Source: a virus
Virus record (IMG/VR): IMGVR_UViG_3300032307_000652
Location: 30,877-94,876 of that record
DNA length: 64,000 nucleotides
Direction: 5' to 3' (one strand)
Below, one piece after another: positions 16,501-25,839 of the stretch (the first letter of the stretch is position 1; each line of letters starts with the position of its first letter). Position numbers and translations under genes: made by a program. The notes under the pieces were generated by a model that did no database searches, was not told the origin of the DNA, and was given only the letters and a program-made list of their open reading frames with translations.

Positions 16501-18392
16501 ATTTAAGAAGAAGTACTGGACAATTTTTATCAGATGTTTTTGGTAATAAGAAAAAGAAAAAAGAAAGTGTTGAGTCTAAAGTTAAAAATTTAAGTAAAAC
16601 AATTCTATCAGAATTATTAAATGAGAAAAATTATTTTGAAATAATCAAACAAGAAGACCCATTTTTATACGATAGTTTTAAAACAAAAATTAAATTCTTT
16701 AATCCGGCATTCCACTCTATTACACCTGAAGGATTTAATTCAAGATTAACTTTTTTAAATCAATGTGTTAGACCTGGTAATACAATACCAACAAAAACGT
16801 CTTCAGGTGATTTTGAAACTAAAGATTCTTTAAATACAAATTTTGGTTCACCACCTATCTTAGTATTAAGAATTGGTGATTTTTACAATTGTAAAATCGT
16901 ACCTGAAAGTTTAAGTTTTTCATACGAAACATTAGATTTTAATCCTGAAGGTATTGGCGTTCAACCAATGATTGTTACCGCAAAATTAGGTTTTAAAATG
17001 ATTGGTGGACATGGTTTGAAAGAACCAATTGACAGATTACAAAATGCATTATCATTTAATTACTATGCTAATACTGAAATGTATGATGAAAGGTCAATTC
17101 CTACCGACACAACTAAATTAACTGCGATTATAACTGGTGAAGATAGTTTAGGTTCAAATCTAAGGACTTTACAAAATTTGTCAAATCAAACTAATAATCA
17201 AAACTTAGCAAGTAATCAGGCAACAAATCAAAACCCAACAGACGGTGGTAATTTTATTGGAAATGTATCAGAATCTACAAATACTAATGGTGTTTTAACT
17301 GGTACTATACAATATAAAAATTTAGTTGATTCTGCAGTTGACAATAGTCAAAATTATATGAATTTAGTTGAAAGTTTCATCACAAGCGTTACCAAAGAGT
17401 ATAACTATGGTGTTTTAACTCAAATATATAATGAAAGATTATTTAAAAATGGAACTTTTAATTCTTTACAAGCACCTGTTTCAGATGTGAAAATTTTGGG
17501 TAAATTTAATAATTACCCAAATTATATTACAAGTGTAATGTCTGCTTTAATTACTGAGATTGAAAATGGAACAGACATGTTAACAATGTATTTGTTATCT
17601 AAAAATGTTCCTCAAAACGAAATTAGAATAGTCCAATCAAATTTTAAAGCGGCTTGTCAAAATAGAAAGAATACAATATTACAAGGTATTGGTAGTAAAA
17701 TACAATCAATAACTAATCAACAATCTGAGATTTATCAAATATTTAGAAGAATGGATTTAGTTTGTGATGCTACTGATGGTAAGTTAAATTCAAATGGCTC
17801 TATATTTGCGTTAACTAATACTGGAGAACCTTACGGAACTTCAGATACTTTAACTGATATTAGAACTGATTATACAAAAATCGCTAATGATTTTAAAAGT
17901 TATTACTCTTTATTGTTATCTAATAACTTAATTATTGAACCAACAGTTTCAACTTTGTATTTTACTCCGTTCACTAATTATAGTTCAACAGGTGGGTTGA
18001 ATTTATTTTTTACATTATTCTCAAATGATTTTACAGATAATCAATCTATTGAAAATTTAAAGAATTTTTTAACACAGAATTATACACCTGTAAGTGAAAA
18101 CACAAAGACGAAAGTTTTAACGTATTTGGGTTCTATTTCTCAATCAATTATTGATGAAAAAAATGCTCAAACATCATATGTGAATAATTTTTTTACAGGT
18201 CAAAGTTATTTGATTTATAAGAATTATAACCCACAAGTTGATGGTGTTAGTGTAAAAGGTAAAGACAGAGATTTTACATTTACTTCGGCAGGTTCAACAT
18301 CAAATCAACAAACTAATGTTTCCAACATTTATAAAAATGTTAATATTGATAATAATCAATCAACATATAACGGAAAGAAATATTTTAACTAA
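13560..18392 (+). CDS. Giant baseplate / tail-tube-initiator-like protein
   Basis: 1610 residues from ATG 13560; a TTG codon directly before is less likely. Two conserved-looking blocks stand out: GRIMWFPPYELTF ... FIGRPEPIYTY (about 640-670), and LRIGDFYNCKIVPESLSFSYE ending in TAKLGFKMIGGHGL (about 1100-1150). The second has the form of tube-initiator proteins (gp48/gp54 and CIS tube families), which begin the tail tube on the hub. A basic Lys-rich linker lies near residue 1000. The gene ends in a TAATG overlap with the gp53-like gene. Virion baseplate location is likely; exact role uncertain. Confidence 0.55.
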   Translation: MQENILSFNGSENFRKTLVSRNLKPYKIEGSFSSAESQQNYTTNLTDSSPVDTPNVSDSIYEEPKLNTIINIYGPAGNFIDGAELVNSLDIPQPPRPVSTGEEIGQNEYNPNFTKLDIINESFIDNAAVVNRYTPEGSYDDLFVVDEKILAKTLEQSGIYGDGVLFPINFVQGDYTVTEILNNDPELISDSYIQRIGAERLTYAFEQRIAREIERNTVGAINLGVLTSPFEATLVATGQEPFIQRNYTITVPNGVIDYAAYFLQRVAGFLLPYSPIEGSYFSDVERQRIKPQQTLGNLGGNLLNRQNPSIIFLQNTGSGQKSVLFNTIAYNRYKPDYSFNLTQLGTFLSDFFENPNSIGNLYVGRQESDITNVISPPNASPTNAYGIPTRTPVYGPDKVGILYEGDQNFQFGLAGQDYSKRPVFDGGFVWISELTKVEAGRTVGQDGRIYGNNKTFTPLSSSYQQVLSTGYDFRPGSILDVTQRIIDSTPAQGKDRLAHVGNAMNQVSKVFWDGYKELTKGSKVKKYVNENGSIVGTEYGRIFSKDRPYYTYGDLQGTYANTSGTDTNGNIRRYSYSVLDSAYNLNIVPYKNGGTSTQGGSVKKYMFSLENLAWKSTPEFNNLPDIEKGPNGGRIMWFPPYELTFGDSSNANFNATNFIGRPEPIYTYNNTTRQGDISFKIVVDHPSVLNLIVNRELENQNSDLINGVVNSFFAGCRKYDIYELAKNFGSLSLNTIEDIYQQVLESDQTSEEDKLEALESLPQDEGNPTDSQRVGLSQNYNDFGFYFDAYNGIESSTDYEILYADYINVEGFYNEQQPQEPVSSFFEKVITENYNKLLLLRDEIVEILIAGGEVSLELVGTLDVETNASESTTYNNDRLSSIKIFFEEYIFQSSPLGKYVQNGKFKITLSSDIQSSAIIKSSEPFDSFDCTTIINNTNTPFSIQAMACRGMRVKNITVTAQPPDSENSGAVNTNSNDTNSNLRRSTGQFLSDVFGNKKKKKESVESKVKNLSKTILSELLNEKNYFEIIKQEDPFLYDSFKTKIKFFNPAFHSITPEGFNSRLTFLNQCVRPGNTIPTKTSSGDFETKDSLNTNFGSPPILVLRIGDFYNCKIVPESLSFSYETLDFNPEGIGVQPMIVTAKLGFKMIGGHGLKEPIDRLQNALSFNYYANTEMYDERSIPTDTTKLTAIITGEDSLGSNLRTLQNLSNQTNNQNLASNQATNQNPTDGGNFIGNVSESTNTNGVLTGTIQYKNLVDSAVDNSQNYMNLVESFITSVTKEYNYGVLTQIYNERLFKNGTFNSLQAPVSDVKILGKFNNYPNYITSVMSALITEIENGTDMLTMYLLSKNVPQNEIRIVQSNFKAACQNRKNTILQGIGSKIQSITNQQSEIYQIFRRMDLVCDATDGKLNSNGSIFALTNTGEPYGTSDTLTDIRTDYTKIANDFKSYYSLLLSNNLIIEPTVSTLYFTPFTNYSSTGGLNLFFTLFSNDFTDNQSIENLKNFLTQNYTPVSENTKTKVLTYLGSISQSIIDEKNAQTSYVNNFFTGQSYLIYKNYNPQVDGVSVKGKDRDFTFTSAGSTSNQQTNVSNIYKNVNIDNNQSTYNGKKYFN

Positions 18393-18718
18393 TGGCTAAC
18401 GAATATTTAAACAGGTATCAACTTTTTACGGCAAATGACCAACAAAATACTATTCCGTATATTACTATTCCTGCGAAAAACTCCGACAAAAAATATATTT
18501 ATAAACTTGGTGTTTCTCGTTTAGATAAGATATCCCAACTTTATTATGACTCACCTTATTTTGGTTGGTTTATTTTACAATCAAACTCACAATATGGAGG
18601 TTCGGAATTAAACATTCCTGACAATGCCGTTCTTAACATACCCTTCCCTTTAACATCTTCTTTATTAGATTATAAATCAGCTTTAGAGCGTTATTTCTAT
18701 TATTATGGCGAACAATAA
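18392..18718 (+). CDS. Baseplate wedge protein, gp53-like (LysM-like)
   Basis: 108 residues. The core RLDKISQLYYDSPYFGWFIL, then NIPDNAVLNIPFP, is the LysM-like fold of T4 gp53 and P2 gpX-type tail proteins: low-affinity helix, a YYDxPxxxW motif and a closing INIP strand. T4 gp53 joins the wedge to the central hub. The gene is translationally coupled at both ends (TAATG upstream, 14-nt overlap downstream). It is shorter than T4 gp53 (196), keeping only the core domain. Confidence 0.7.
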   Translation: MANEYLNRYQLFTANDQQNTIPYITIPAKNSDKKYIYKLGVSRLDKISQLYYDSPYFGWFILQSNSQYGGSELNIPDNAVLNIPFPLTSSLLDYKSALERYFYYYGEQ

Positions 18719-21700
18719 TATTTTTATTGAAAAAGATGTAAATAATATCTTCATAGTTAATCCTAATAAAGTTACCAACCAGTTTGGTAACGCTGAAGAT
18801 AGAAATATTCCTATGGAAGATTTGGTTTATTATGTCAATTTAGAATGTGATATTAAACCAAGAAGTAGATTAATTGGAGGTATTGATGGTAATCAAACTA
18901 CAACACAAATTGCGTATGGTAAAATTAATTTTTTAAAACCTAACGACCAAGAATACTTAACAACAAATTGGACTAAATTACAAACTGATGTAGATGACCC
19001 TAATATTATTAATGGTGAATTATTAGGTTTAAAGACTGTAACGTATAAAGTTAACACATCGTTTGTTCCAACAATAACTATAACTTTAGAAGACTCAAAA
19101 GGTAGAGCTTTAATGGAAAGTGGGGACAACTCTCTTTATTCTGCTTTTTTTAATTTACCATACCCAACTTTTTATCTAACTATTAAAGGTTATTATGGTA
19201 AGGCAATTAGATATCCTATAATATTACAAAAATTTAATTCATCGTTTAACTCAAGTACAGGTAATTTTGAGTTAACGTTAAATTTTATTGCATATCAGTT
19301 TAATGTATTAACCGATATTACAATGGCTTCTCTTTTTGCGGTACCTCAAATGTATTTAAAAAGGACTACAACAAATGTTCCTTTACAGGCATCTAATGGA
19401 CAAACTGCCGCTAGAGAACAGTTAGCTCCACAAACACAGACTTCTAATGAATACATTCAACAAAAAGGGATGGAAAAATTAAAAGAAGTTTACAAAAAAT
19501 ATAAAACAAGAAATTTAATTGATGAAAATGTTCCTGAATTAACAATACAAGAACTTATAACAAAATTAGATAATTTTATTAATTATAGTTTAGAACAATT
19601 TGGTCAAGTTTCACTATCGGCATTAAATGATGTTAAAGAATATTCAGACGCAATTACGGATTATCGAAAGGGTATTTACACAGGTAGAGGGACATCGTGG
19701 TTTGACGTTTATTTATCGAGACAAAAATTTTTTATTAAAAATGGTGATGTAAATGAAAACCAACAGATAGAACCTAATGAAATAAAATTTTATACATTTT
19801 CAGAAATACAAGGTTCTTCTGAAATTTTAACAGATAATAATACTGTTAACAGTAGAAAAATTACGGGATTTAAAGAATTAGAACCATTAATTAAAAGTTA
19901 TAATGATAAACTTTTAAATAATGCGACTTTTGGTAAAAATGGGAAATATCCTATACCTGTAAATATAACTTTAGAAAGTGTTGGAATTATCAAACCAAAT
20001 TCAATTAACGAAGAAAAAACTTATAAATTAAGAAACGGTGGTAATGTAATTACTGAAGAAGAAATAAACTCAATTAAAAACGAAATAGACGAGTTACATC
20101 GTATAAATGACCCATTAACGAGTGCTGGATTAATTTATTATTATTTTGACTTTGATTCTCCGAATCAGTTTAATGATTTATTAAATAAAATACAAGATAA
20201 TTTACAAGACGCTTCACAAAAAATTGAAAAAGAGTTAACTGATGAGTTAGCTAAATTTATCGCGTCATCAACAGGGTTAGGATTTGTCCCTTCTTTAAAA
20301 AATATAATGGGAATTATATTGGCGTCAACTGAAGCGTTTTTACTTCTAATGGATGATGTTCATGTCGCAGCGTACCAAGTTAGAAATAATAAAAAGAAAC
20401 AAACTTCTGTTGGAAATGTTGACATTAAAGGACTTCCTGATTCTCCAGTTTATCCATGGCCGTTATATACCCGAATAAAAGAATGTAATAAATATGAAAT
20501 TAAGTACCCTGGTGATAATGATGTGATTAATGATACAAAGGCGTATGATTATGAAATATGGCCTGAAGTGGAATTTGTTGAAGAGTTTTTAAAGGGTTAT
20601 ATGCAAAGACAAACACCACCAGCATCAGTTAGCCCATTAGAACCAACAAGTGAAGTTAATCGAATAATGGTTTCGGCGTTTGATACTATACCAACAAATG
20701 TCCCATATTCAAATTTAGAAGAAGTTAGTTTCTTTTATGAATTTTACGAAAGATTAATTTCATTAGTTGAGTATAATGGATTCCTTAAAAAGAAATTATC
20801 AGACCCACAATATAGCGCTCAACTTATCAATTATTTAGTAGAGTCTGAAGGAACCAATATTGTTAACTCAATACTAACCTTTTCACCTAGTATTGTTTCT
20901 AAATTTACAAATACTCCATTTACAGATATCGCAACATTCGGTGAATATTTAAAATCAATATCTAATGATGGAACTGGTTTATTTTGGAATAATAAAGAAG
21001 CTGGTGTTTTTAATACAAAATATTTAAAAGAAAAAATAATAGATTCACCAAGTGGGTTTTTAATTTCGGATTTACCGTCAATTAAAATAACGTTAAAAAC
21101 CGAGACTAATATGACAAATTATATGTCAAGTTCTGTTCACAATACTCAAACTATTTTTGACTTATTACCATATACTAATGAAAATTGGAGAATAAATAAT
21201 TTATCAAACGGTGAGTCAGAATTTTCTTTTGAAAATTCTTACAATAAAACTAATTTTTCATTATTTTACAATACATACACAAAGAAAATTAGTAATTATA
21301 AAACACCTGCGGGATACGGTACAAATAATGAAAAAAACATTATTAAACCTTTTACTAATTTTAAACCATTCTATAACACAATTACACCGCCTGTTGATTT
21401 AAATTCATTTTATAATAACAGAAAACCAAAAGACTATATTTTAACTGAAGGTAAAACAAAGTATTCAACAAATGAGGAAACTACCTCAATAATGAACACA
21501 CCGTATTTCATTAATGCGATTCAAGAAGGTATTAATAATTTAAGAAATAATACTCCTTATCCGTTTAAGGCTGCGTCATATTTGTTTTTAAATAGTTTAC
21601 CGTTATCAACGTTAAGAGAAAAGTATTTATCTTTTATTGATAATGAAAATGTTCATTTAAATTTTATATCGTCTTCATTAAATAAATTTTCAGGTGTCCA

Positions 21701-24700
21701 TTCTTTACCAAAATTATGGGTTTGTAAAATCGGTTCTATTTGGCACAGATATAAAAATTATATTTTAAATGATGAAGATATATTAACATCTATATGGACT
21801 AATTTTGACGTTTTAAATAATTATTACCCTACGTCTAACCCTACATTAGATTATCTTTATTATTTTTCAGGGCAAACAGTTGGTGGTAATAACTATGAAT
21901 ATAAGATTAAATGTTCAGGTTCTACAGGAACATCTTCAGGTACTTTAAATGAAATAAATTTAGGATTTTATCCGAAAATTATTAATGATTTTTATTATTT
22001 AATTTACAAACAAAATTTATTTTTATCATCGGATACTATAACCCAAATAACTGAAAAAATTAATACTCAAATTAAATTAGGAAATTTAATATTATTATCA
22101 CCATCAGAATCATATTTCCAAACAGTTAAAACATGGTCTATATTAATTAAGAGTCAATATCTTAATGACTATTATGTTTTACCATCTTTTGGTTTGGGTA
22201 AAAACCAACTACAAAATTTATATTCAAACAACATATCTGAAATAAATACGGACGGAAATTTATTTAATGGTTCTGTTAGATTATTATGGGGGGGACCAAA
22301 TTACGGATATTTCAACAGTACAAACATAGTTAAACCAACAATAAAACAACATTTAAAGAAAGTTTATAAAGATTTAATCGAACAGGAAAGTTTTGAATTA
22401 AGGACCGACAGTGATTATTCTTCAATCGAAGAAATTTTTGGAGTTTTTACAAAAACTGAATTAGACCAATTTGAATCAGAATTTCTAAGATTTTCAGAAA
22501 AAAAAGAGGTTGAATTAAGTCATATAAATTTTGAAAAGATTTTATTAATCATTAGTTCAAAGAATTATACTGTAACAGGCTCAAGTGAGAATGATATAGT
22601 TGTAGGAATTCAAAAATTACAATTAAATTCTTTAAACACTTTTTTACCACCATTAATGACTAATAATACGTTATTTAAAAAAGGTAATACTACGGGATTT
22701 GATTTACCAACATTTAATTATTTTAGAGTAAATCCACAGTTAACACCAATAAATGTTGAACTTGGTTACACTGGAAATTTACCACCTGGTTTACCTGGCT
22801 CGACAATAACTTTACAACAATCACAAGAACAATATCCTGAATCATGGAAAGAGCTACAATTACAGGTAGGATTTTCAACAATTAATGGTGTTAGTTACAC
22901 TGATGACGGTTCTGCTTTAACTGATTTTTTTGTTGATTTTGATATTCCTTTTAATGTTGAAAACATACAAAGGTTTACAACTATTATAAAAATGTATGCT
23001 AGTTATAAACATACAACAACAATTGATAATGTTAGTGATTTATTTAAAGAAAGAGTATCAATAATTTTTGGTAACGATGATTTATTGTATAGTGAGTTAT
23101 TTAACGGAGTTATTAATTACGTTAAAAAGAATCTACCACAGACCGACACCACGCAAGTCGAAGAAATTGATAGTGTAATACAAGGATTTCAAAGTAAGAT
23201 TGAACTTTATGACATGTTTAAAGCGGTTAATGATAAATGGGTTTCAGCGAATGACTATAATGAAAAAACTCTATTTGAAGATTTTTTATTTTTAGATAGA
23301 GCTAATAGAGATATTGGTGGTGAAATATACTTGGATATTAATTCAATTACTAAATTTTTAAAAAACACATCACCAAAAACAAATGTATTTACAGTTTTAG
23401 ATTCTATTTTTAAAACACATAATTTTATAACATTTTCAATGCCATCGTATATAAATTTTTATAACAATTATACACCTTCTAAAAATTCAGAAAATAAACA
23501 AGAAGACCCTGACAGTTTTGCGAATAATTTATTTGGTATTTTTAAAAATGTTGATTATCAAAAAACCGCAGCTAAATTAGTAAGTATATACACTGAAAAA
23601 CCTTCGACACAGTTAAATAACAAAAGTAAAAACAACGGATATAAAGATGATGGTTTAAATATTATGAATGACGGTGACACATTAAGAGAATGTGACACAA
23701 GTAAAGTTCAGGATTTTGCGAAATCAAATAAAGTTGTTGGGTTTGCTGTGGATTTTAATTTACAAAATCAAAGTGTATTTGAAAATATTAATGTTAGTCA
23801 AGATTTAGGTAAGGCGACTTCTGAGTCTTTAACTGCGGAATATAATTTAGCAAATGGTACTGCGGGAACTAATACATCGACTCAAAACGTTAGTTTATAC
23901 AATATATATAAAGACAGAAGTTATTCATGTTCTGTTGATGGTTTTGGTAATGCTATGATACAACCTACCATGTATTTTGTTTTAAGAAACGTCCCATTAT
24001 TTGCTGGTTCTTATTACATAACTGAAGTTACTCACACTATTAATACAGATAGTTTTAAAACTTCATTTACAGGGACAAGACAAAACAAATATACTTTACC
24101 TAAAGTTGAAAATACTTTCCAAACATTAAAAACTGAACTGTTAAAAACTTTAAATAAAAACTACAATAATAAAATCTCAAGTAACGCACCGTTATCACAA
24201 AATAAAAATAACATAAAGACTCAAATAACTAATGGTATTAAAAATAATGATACTGTTATTGGTGTAAGTAGCTGTTCTTCATCATTGTTTGCTGATTACC
24301 AAACGTATGTTCCATTAACTACTCCGATAATTGCTTACTCCCCTGAGGTAATTATTACTAATATTCTTAATTCAACTATAACAACAACTGAATTCTTTAC
24401 AACTTATTTTATATTTAAAATTGCGTCGTATGTTAATGATAATAAAGGTAATTCTTCTTTTAATGCTACGGGATTTAATTTCGCGGATATTACTTTGGAT
24501 ATACCGTATAAAGGTGAATTAACTAGTTTATTTTTACCAAACTTTATATGTGTTTCTCAAAATGATAAGACAACAAAACCATATGCGGTTTTTGGAAATG
24601 ATGTTGATTGTGTCACATTAGTTAAAAAAAGATATACGGAATATTTTAAAGGTATATTTGATGATTCGATTAGTAATGAACAAACTATTAATGATTTTAA

Positions 24701-24866
24701 TCAAAAAAACAGTGTTCAGCAGTTAGAATTTAAAGAACAAATTGCTAAAGCTTGGATTGAATATTTTCCTTATAATAAGGTAAAAGAATATCCTAGTATT
24801 TTTGAAGATTATAAGAAAAATAACCCTACGGAGTATAAAGAATTGTTAGATAAAATATCGTTTTAA
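18705..24866 (+). CDS. Giant baseplate hub protein (gp27/gp5-like by position)
   Basis: 2053 residues. The N-terminal part (about 60-220) has an ITLEDSKGRAL strand, a YPTFYLTIKGYYGK loop and a NFELTLNFIAYQF strand, a beta-barrel layout found in hub proteins. Near 1740-1790 the segment YSCSVDGFGNAMIQPTMYFVL, with GSYYITEVTHTI, resembles the last part of gp27/gp44/gpD-type hubs. After about 1858 comes an added domain with FNATGFNFADI and KPYAVFGNDVDCVTLVKKRY, which recalls lysozyme-like muramidase folds. No clear catalytic Glu is seen. Hub location likely, enzyme activity unproven. It ends the run of baseplate genes that begins at 13560. Confidence 0.55.
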   Translation: MANNNIFIEKDVNNIFIVNPNKVTNQFGNAEDRNIPMEDLVYYVNLECDIKPRSRLIGGIDGNQTTTQIAYGKINFLKPNDQEYLTTNWTKLQTDVDDPNIINGELLGLKTVTYKVNTSFVPTITITLEDSKGRALMESGDNSLYSAFFNLPYPTFYLTIKGYYGKAIRYPIILQKFNSSFNSSTGNFELTLNFIAYQFNVLTDITMASLFAVPQMYLKRTTTNVPLQASNGQTAAREQLAPQTQTSNEYIQQKGMEKLKEVYKKYKTRNLIDENVPELTIQELITKLDNFINYSLEQFGQVSLSALNDVKEYSDAITDYRKGIYTGRGTSWFDVYLSRQKFFIKNGDVNENQQIEPNEIKFYTFSEIQGSSEILTDNNTVNSRKITGFKELEPLIKSYNDKLLNNATFGKNGKYPIPVNITLESVGIIKPNSINEEKTYKLRNGGNVITEEEINSIKNEIDELHRINDPLTSAGLIYYYFDFDSPNQFNDLLNKIQDNLQDASQKIEKELTDELAKFIASSTGLGFVPSLKNIMGIILASTEAFLLLMDDVHVAAYQVRNNKKKQTSVGNVDIKGLPDSPVYPWPLYTRIKECNKYEIKYPGDNDVINDTKAYDYEIWPEVEFVEEFLKGYMQRQTPPASVSPLEPTSEVNRIMVSAFDTIPTNVPYSNLEEVSFFYEFYERLISLVEYNGFLKKKLSDPQYSAQLINYLVESEGTNIVNSILTFSPSIVSKFTNTPFTDIATFGEYLKSISNDGTGLFWNNKEAGVFNTKYLKEKIIDSPSGFLISDLPSIKITLKTETNMTNYMSSSVHNTQTIFDLLPYTNENWRINNLSNGESEFSFENSYNKTNFSLFYNTYTKKISNYKTPAGYGTNNEKNIIKPFTNFKPFYNTITPPVDLNSFYNNRKPKDYILTEGKTKYSTNEETTSIMNTPYFINAIQEGINNLRNNTPYPFKAASYLFLNSLPLSTLREKYLSFIDNENVHLNFISSSLNKFSGVHSLPKLWVCKIGSIWHRYKNYILNDEDILTSIWTNFDVLNNYYPTSNPTLDYLYYFSGQTVGGNNYEYKIKCSGSTGTSSGTLNEINLGFYPKIINDFYYLIYKQNLFLSSDTITQITEKINTQIKLGNLILLSPSESYFQTVKTWSILIKSQYLNDYYVLPSFGLGKNQLQNLYSNNISEINTDGNLFNGSVRLLWGGPNYGYFNSTNIVKPTIKQHLKKVYKDLIEQESFELRTDSDYSSIEEIFGVFTKTELDQFESEFLRFSEKKEVELSHINFEKILLIISSKNYTVTGSSENDIVVGIQKLQLNSLNTFLPPLMTNNTLFKKGNTTGFDLPTFNYFRVNPQLTPINVELGYTGNLPPGLPGSTITLQQSQEQYPESWKELQLQVGFSTINGVSYTDDGSALTDFFVDFDIPFNVENIQRFTTIIKMYASYKHTTTIDNVSDLFKERVSIIFGNDDLLYSELFNGVINYVKKNLPQTDTTQVEEIDSVIQGFQSKIELYDMFKAVNDKWVSANDYNEKTLFEDFLFLDRANRDIGGEIYLDINSITKFLKNTSPKTNVFTVLDSIFKTHNFITFSMPSYINFYNNYTPSKNSENKQEDPDSFANNLFGIFKNVDYQKTAAKLVSIYTEKPSTQLNNKSKNNGYKDDGLNIMNDGDTLRECDTSKVQDFAKSNKVVGFAVDFNLQNQSVFENINVSQDLGKATSESLTAEYNLANGTAGTNTSTQNVSLYNIYKDRSYSCSVDGFGNAMIQPTMYFVLRNVPLFAGSYYITEVTHTINTDSFKTSFTGTRQNKYTLPKVENTFQTLKTELLKTLNKNYNNKISSNAPLSQNKNNIKTQITNGIKNNDTVIGVSSCSSSLFADYQTYVPLTTPIIAYSPEVIITNILNSTITTTEFFTTYFIFKIASYVNDNKGNSSFNATGFNFADITLDIPYKGELTSLFLPNFICVSQNDKTTKPYAVFGNDVDCVTLVKKRYTEYFKGIFDDSISNEQTINDFNQKNSVQQLEFKEQIAKAWIEYFPYNKVKEYPSIFEDYKKNNPTEYKELLDKISF

Positions 24867-24876
24867 TTTTAACATA

Positions 24877-24884
24877 TATTTATA
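24877..24884 (+). promoter_or_regulatory. TATTTATA element before the 74-aa gene
   Basis: TATTTATA, 13 nt before ATG 24898, in the short gap after the hub gene. Confidence 0.5.
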
Positions 24885-24897
24885 ATAAAAAACTATT

Positions 24898-25122
24898 ATG
24901 GACACAAAAAAAGTTTTAGATAATTATTTAGGTAAAAACACACGTATTACTGAAAAAGAAATTGGTAATGGATTTAAAGAAGTGTGTGATTTAGATACTG
25001 GGGATTGTTATTCAATTAGAATGAAAGATGGTTTAATTGAAAGAGTTGATAACACTTTAAGAACAAACAGAAAAATAAACGTTGAAACAACACAAGGTTT
25101 CAAACAACTATTAAACGGTTAA
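24898..25122 (+). CDS. Small protein of unknown function (74 aa)
   Basis: I do not recognise this 74-residue protein. It is charged and soluble, with two cysteines six residues apart (C50? region VCDLDTGDC), a short beta segment (CYSIRMKDGLIERV) and a basic middle (RTNRKIN). It has its own TATTTATA element and is followed after 4 nt by the next gene, so both are probably expressed together late in infection. Membership in the virion is possible by context only. Confidence 0.6.
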   Translation: MDTKKVLDNYLGKNTRITEKEIGNGFKEVCDLDTGDCYSIRMKDGLIERVDNTLRTNRKINVETTQGFKQLLNG

Positions 25123-25126
25123 AAAA

Positions 25127-25771
25127 ATGTCAGGAATCGATAAAAAAATTTTAGAGGAAATATCAAGATATAAAAAAATAAATAACTATATCTTTGAACA
25201 AGATGCTACGGTACCAGAACCTGAAGGTGAAGTTCCGCCAGCACCTGACGCAGGAGCGTTGCCACCGGCACCTGAAGCAGGTGCACCAGCACCAACTGAT
25301 ACCGCTCCACAACCTATTGACGTTGCGTCAGACCCTGATGTTGAAAAAGTAGGTGAAGAAGAAAATGAATCGGAAGAACTTGAGATTACAGATTTAGTAA
25401 ATTCTCAAAAAAATATCGAAACTAAACAAGAAGAGTATTTCAATAACCTTTTCAACCAATTAAATGGTTTAGAAAGTAAATTGAAAGATATGGAAGGTAT
25501 TTTTACAAAATTAAATGATATTGAAGCTAAGATTGAAAAATACAGAGAAAAAACTCCACAAGAAAAACTTGAACTAAGAAGTTTAGACTCAGGACCGTTT
25601 AATCAAAAATTATCTGATTTTTTTGTGGATAAAGAACAAGAGATGGAAAAATCGGGAAAAAATGAATATGTTTTAACAACTGATGAAGTTGAAGATTTTA
25701 CACCATCAGAAATTAAATCGACTTTTAACGATTACGGAGAAGAAACACAATACAAACCTTTGAAATTCTAA
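25127..25771 (+). CDS. Pro/Ala-rich, coiled-coil protein, probable virion or core protein
   Basis: 214 residues in clear blocks: a basic amphipathic helix (1-25, IDKKILEEISRYKKINNYIFEQ), a Pro/Ala/Gly-rich linker (28-68), an acidic stretch (70-88), a coiled coil (about 92-143, heptads with LESKL, MEGIF and LNDIE) and a polar C-terminus. The N-terminal helix ending in I-F-E resembles a T4-type head-targeting peptide, which would suggest a scaffold or internal protein. No enzyme motif is present. It ends the late structural block; the next gene has a different promoter type. Confidence 0.6.
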   Translation: MSGIDKKILEEISRYKKINNYIFEQDATVPEPEGEVPPAPDAGALPPAPEAGAPAPTDTAPQPIDVASDPDVEKVGEEENESEELEITDLVNSQKNIETKQEEYFNNLFNQLNGLESKLKDMEGIFTKLNDIEAKIEKYREKTPQEKLELRSLDSGPFNQKLSDFFVDKEQEMEKSGKNEYVLTTDEVEDFTPSEIKSTFNDYGEETQYKPLKF

Positions 25772-25780
25772 ATTTCAAAT

Positions 25781-25811
25781 TTGACTATCACGGCTGACAC
25801 ACTTATACTTG
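25781..25811 (+). promoter_or_regulatory. Host-like promoter before the SSB gene
   Basis: TTGACT (25781-25786), a 17-nt spacer, and TATACT (25804-25809). The extended -10 region TATACTTG also matches the Bacteroidota -7 element TAnnTTTG with one mismatch. The start codon is at 25840. No TATTTAT element is present, so this gene is probably under a host-type promoter. Confidence 0.6.
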
Positions 25812-25839
25812 AATATTAACTAATAAATTATATACACAA

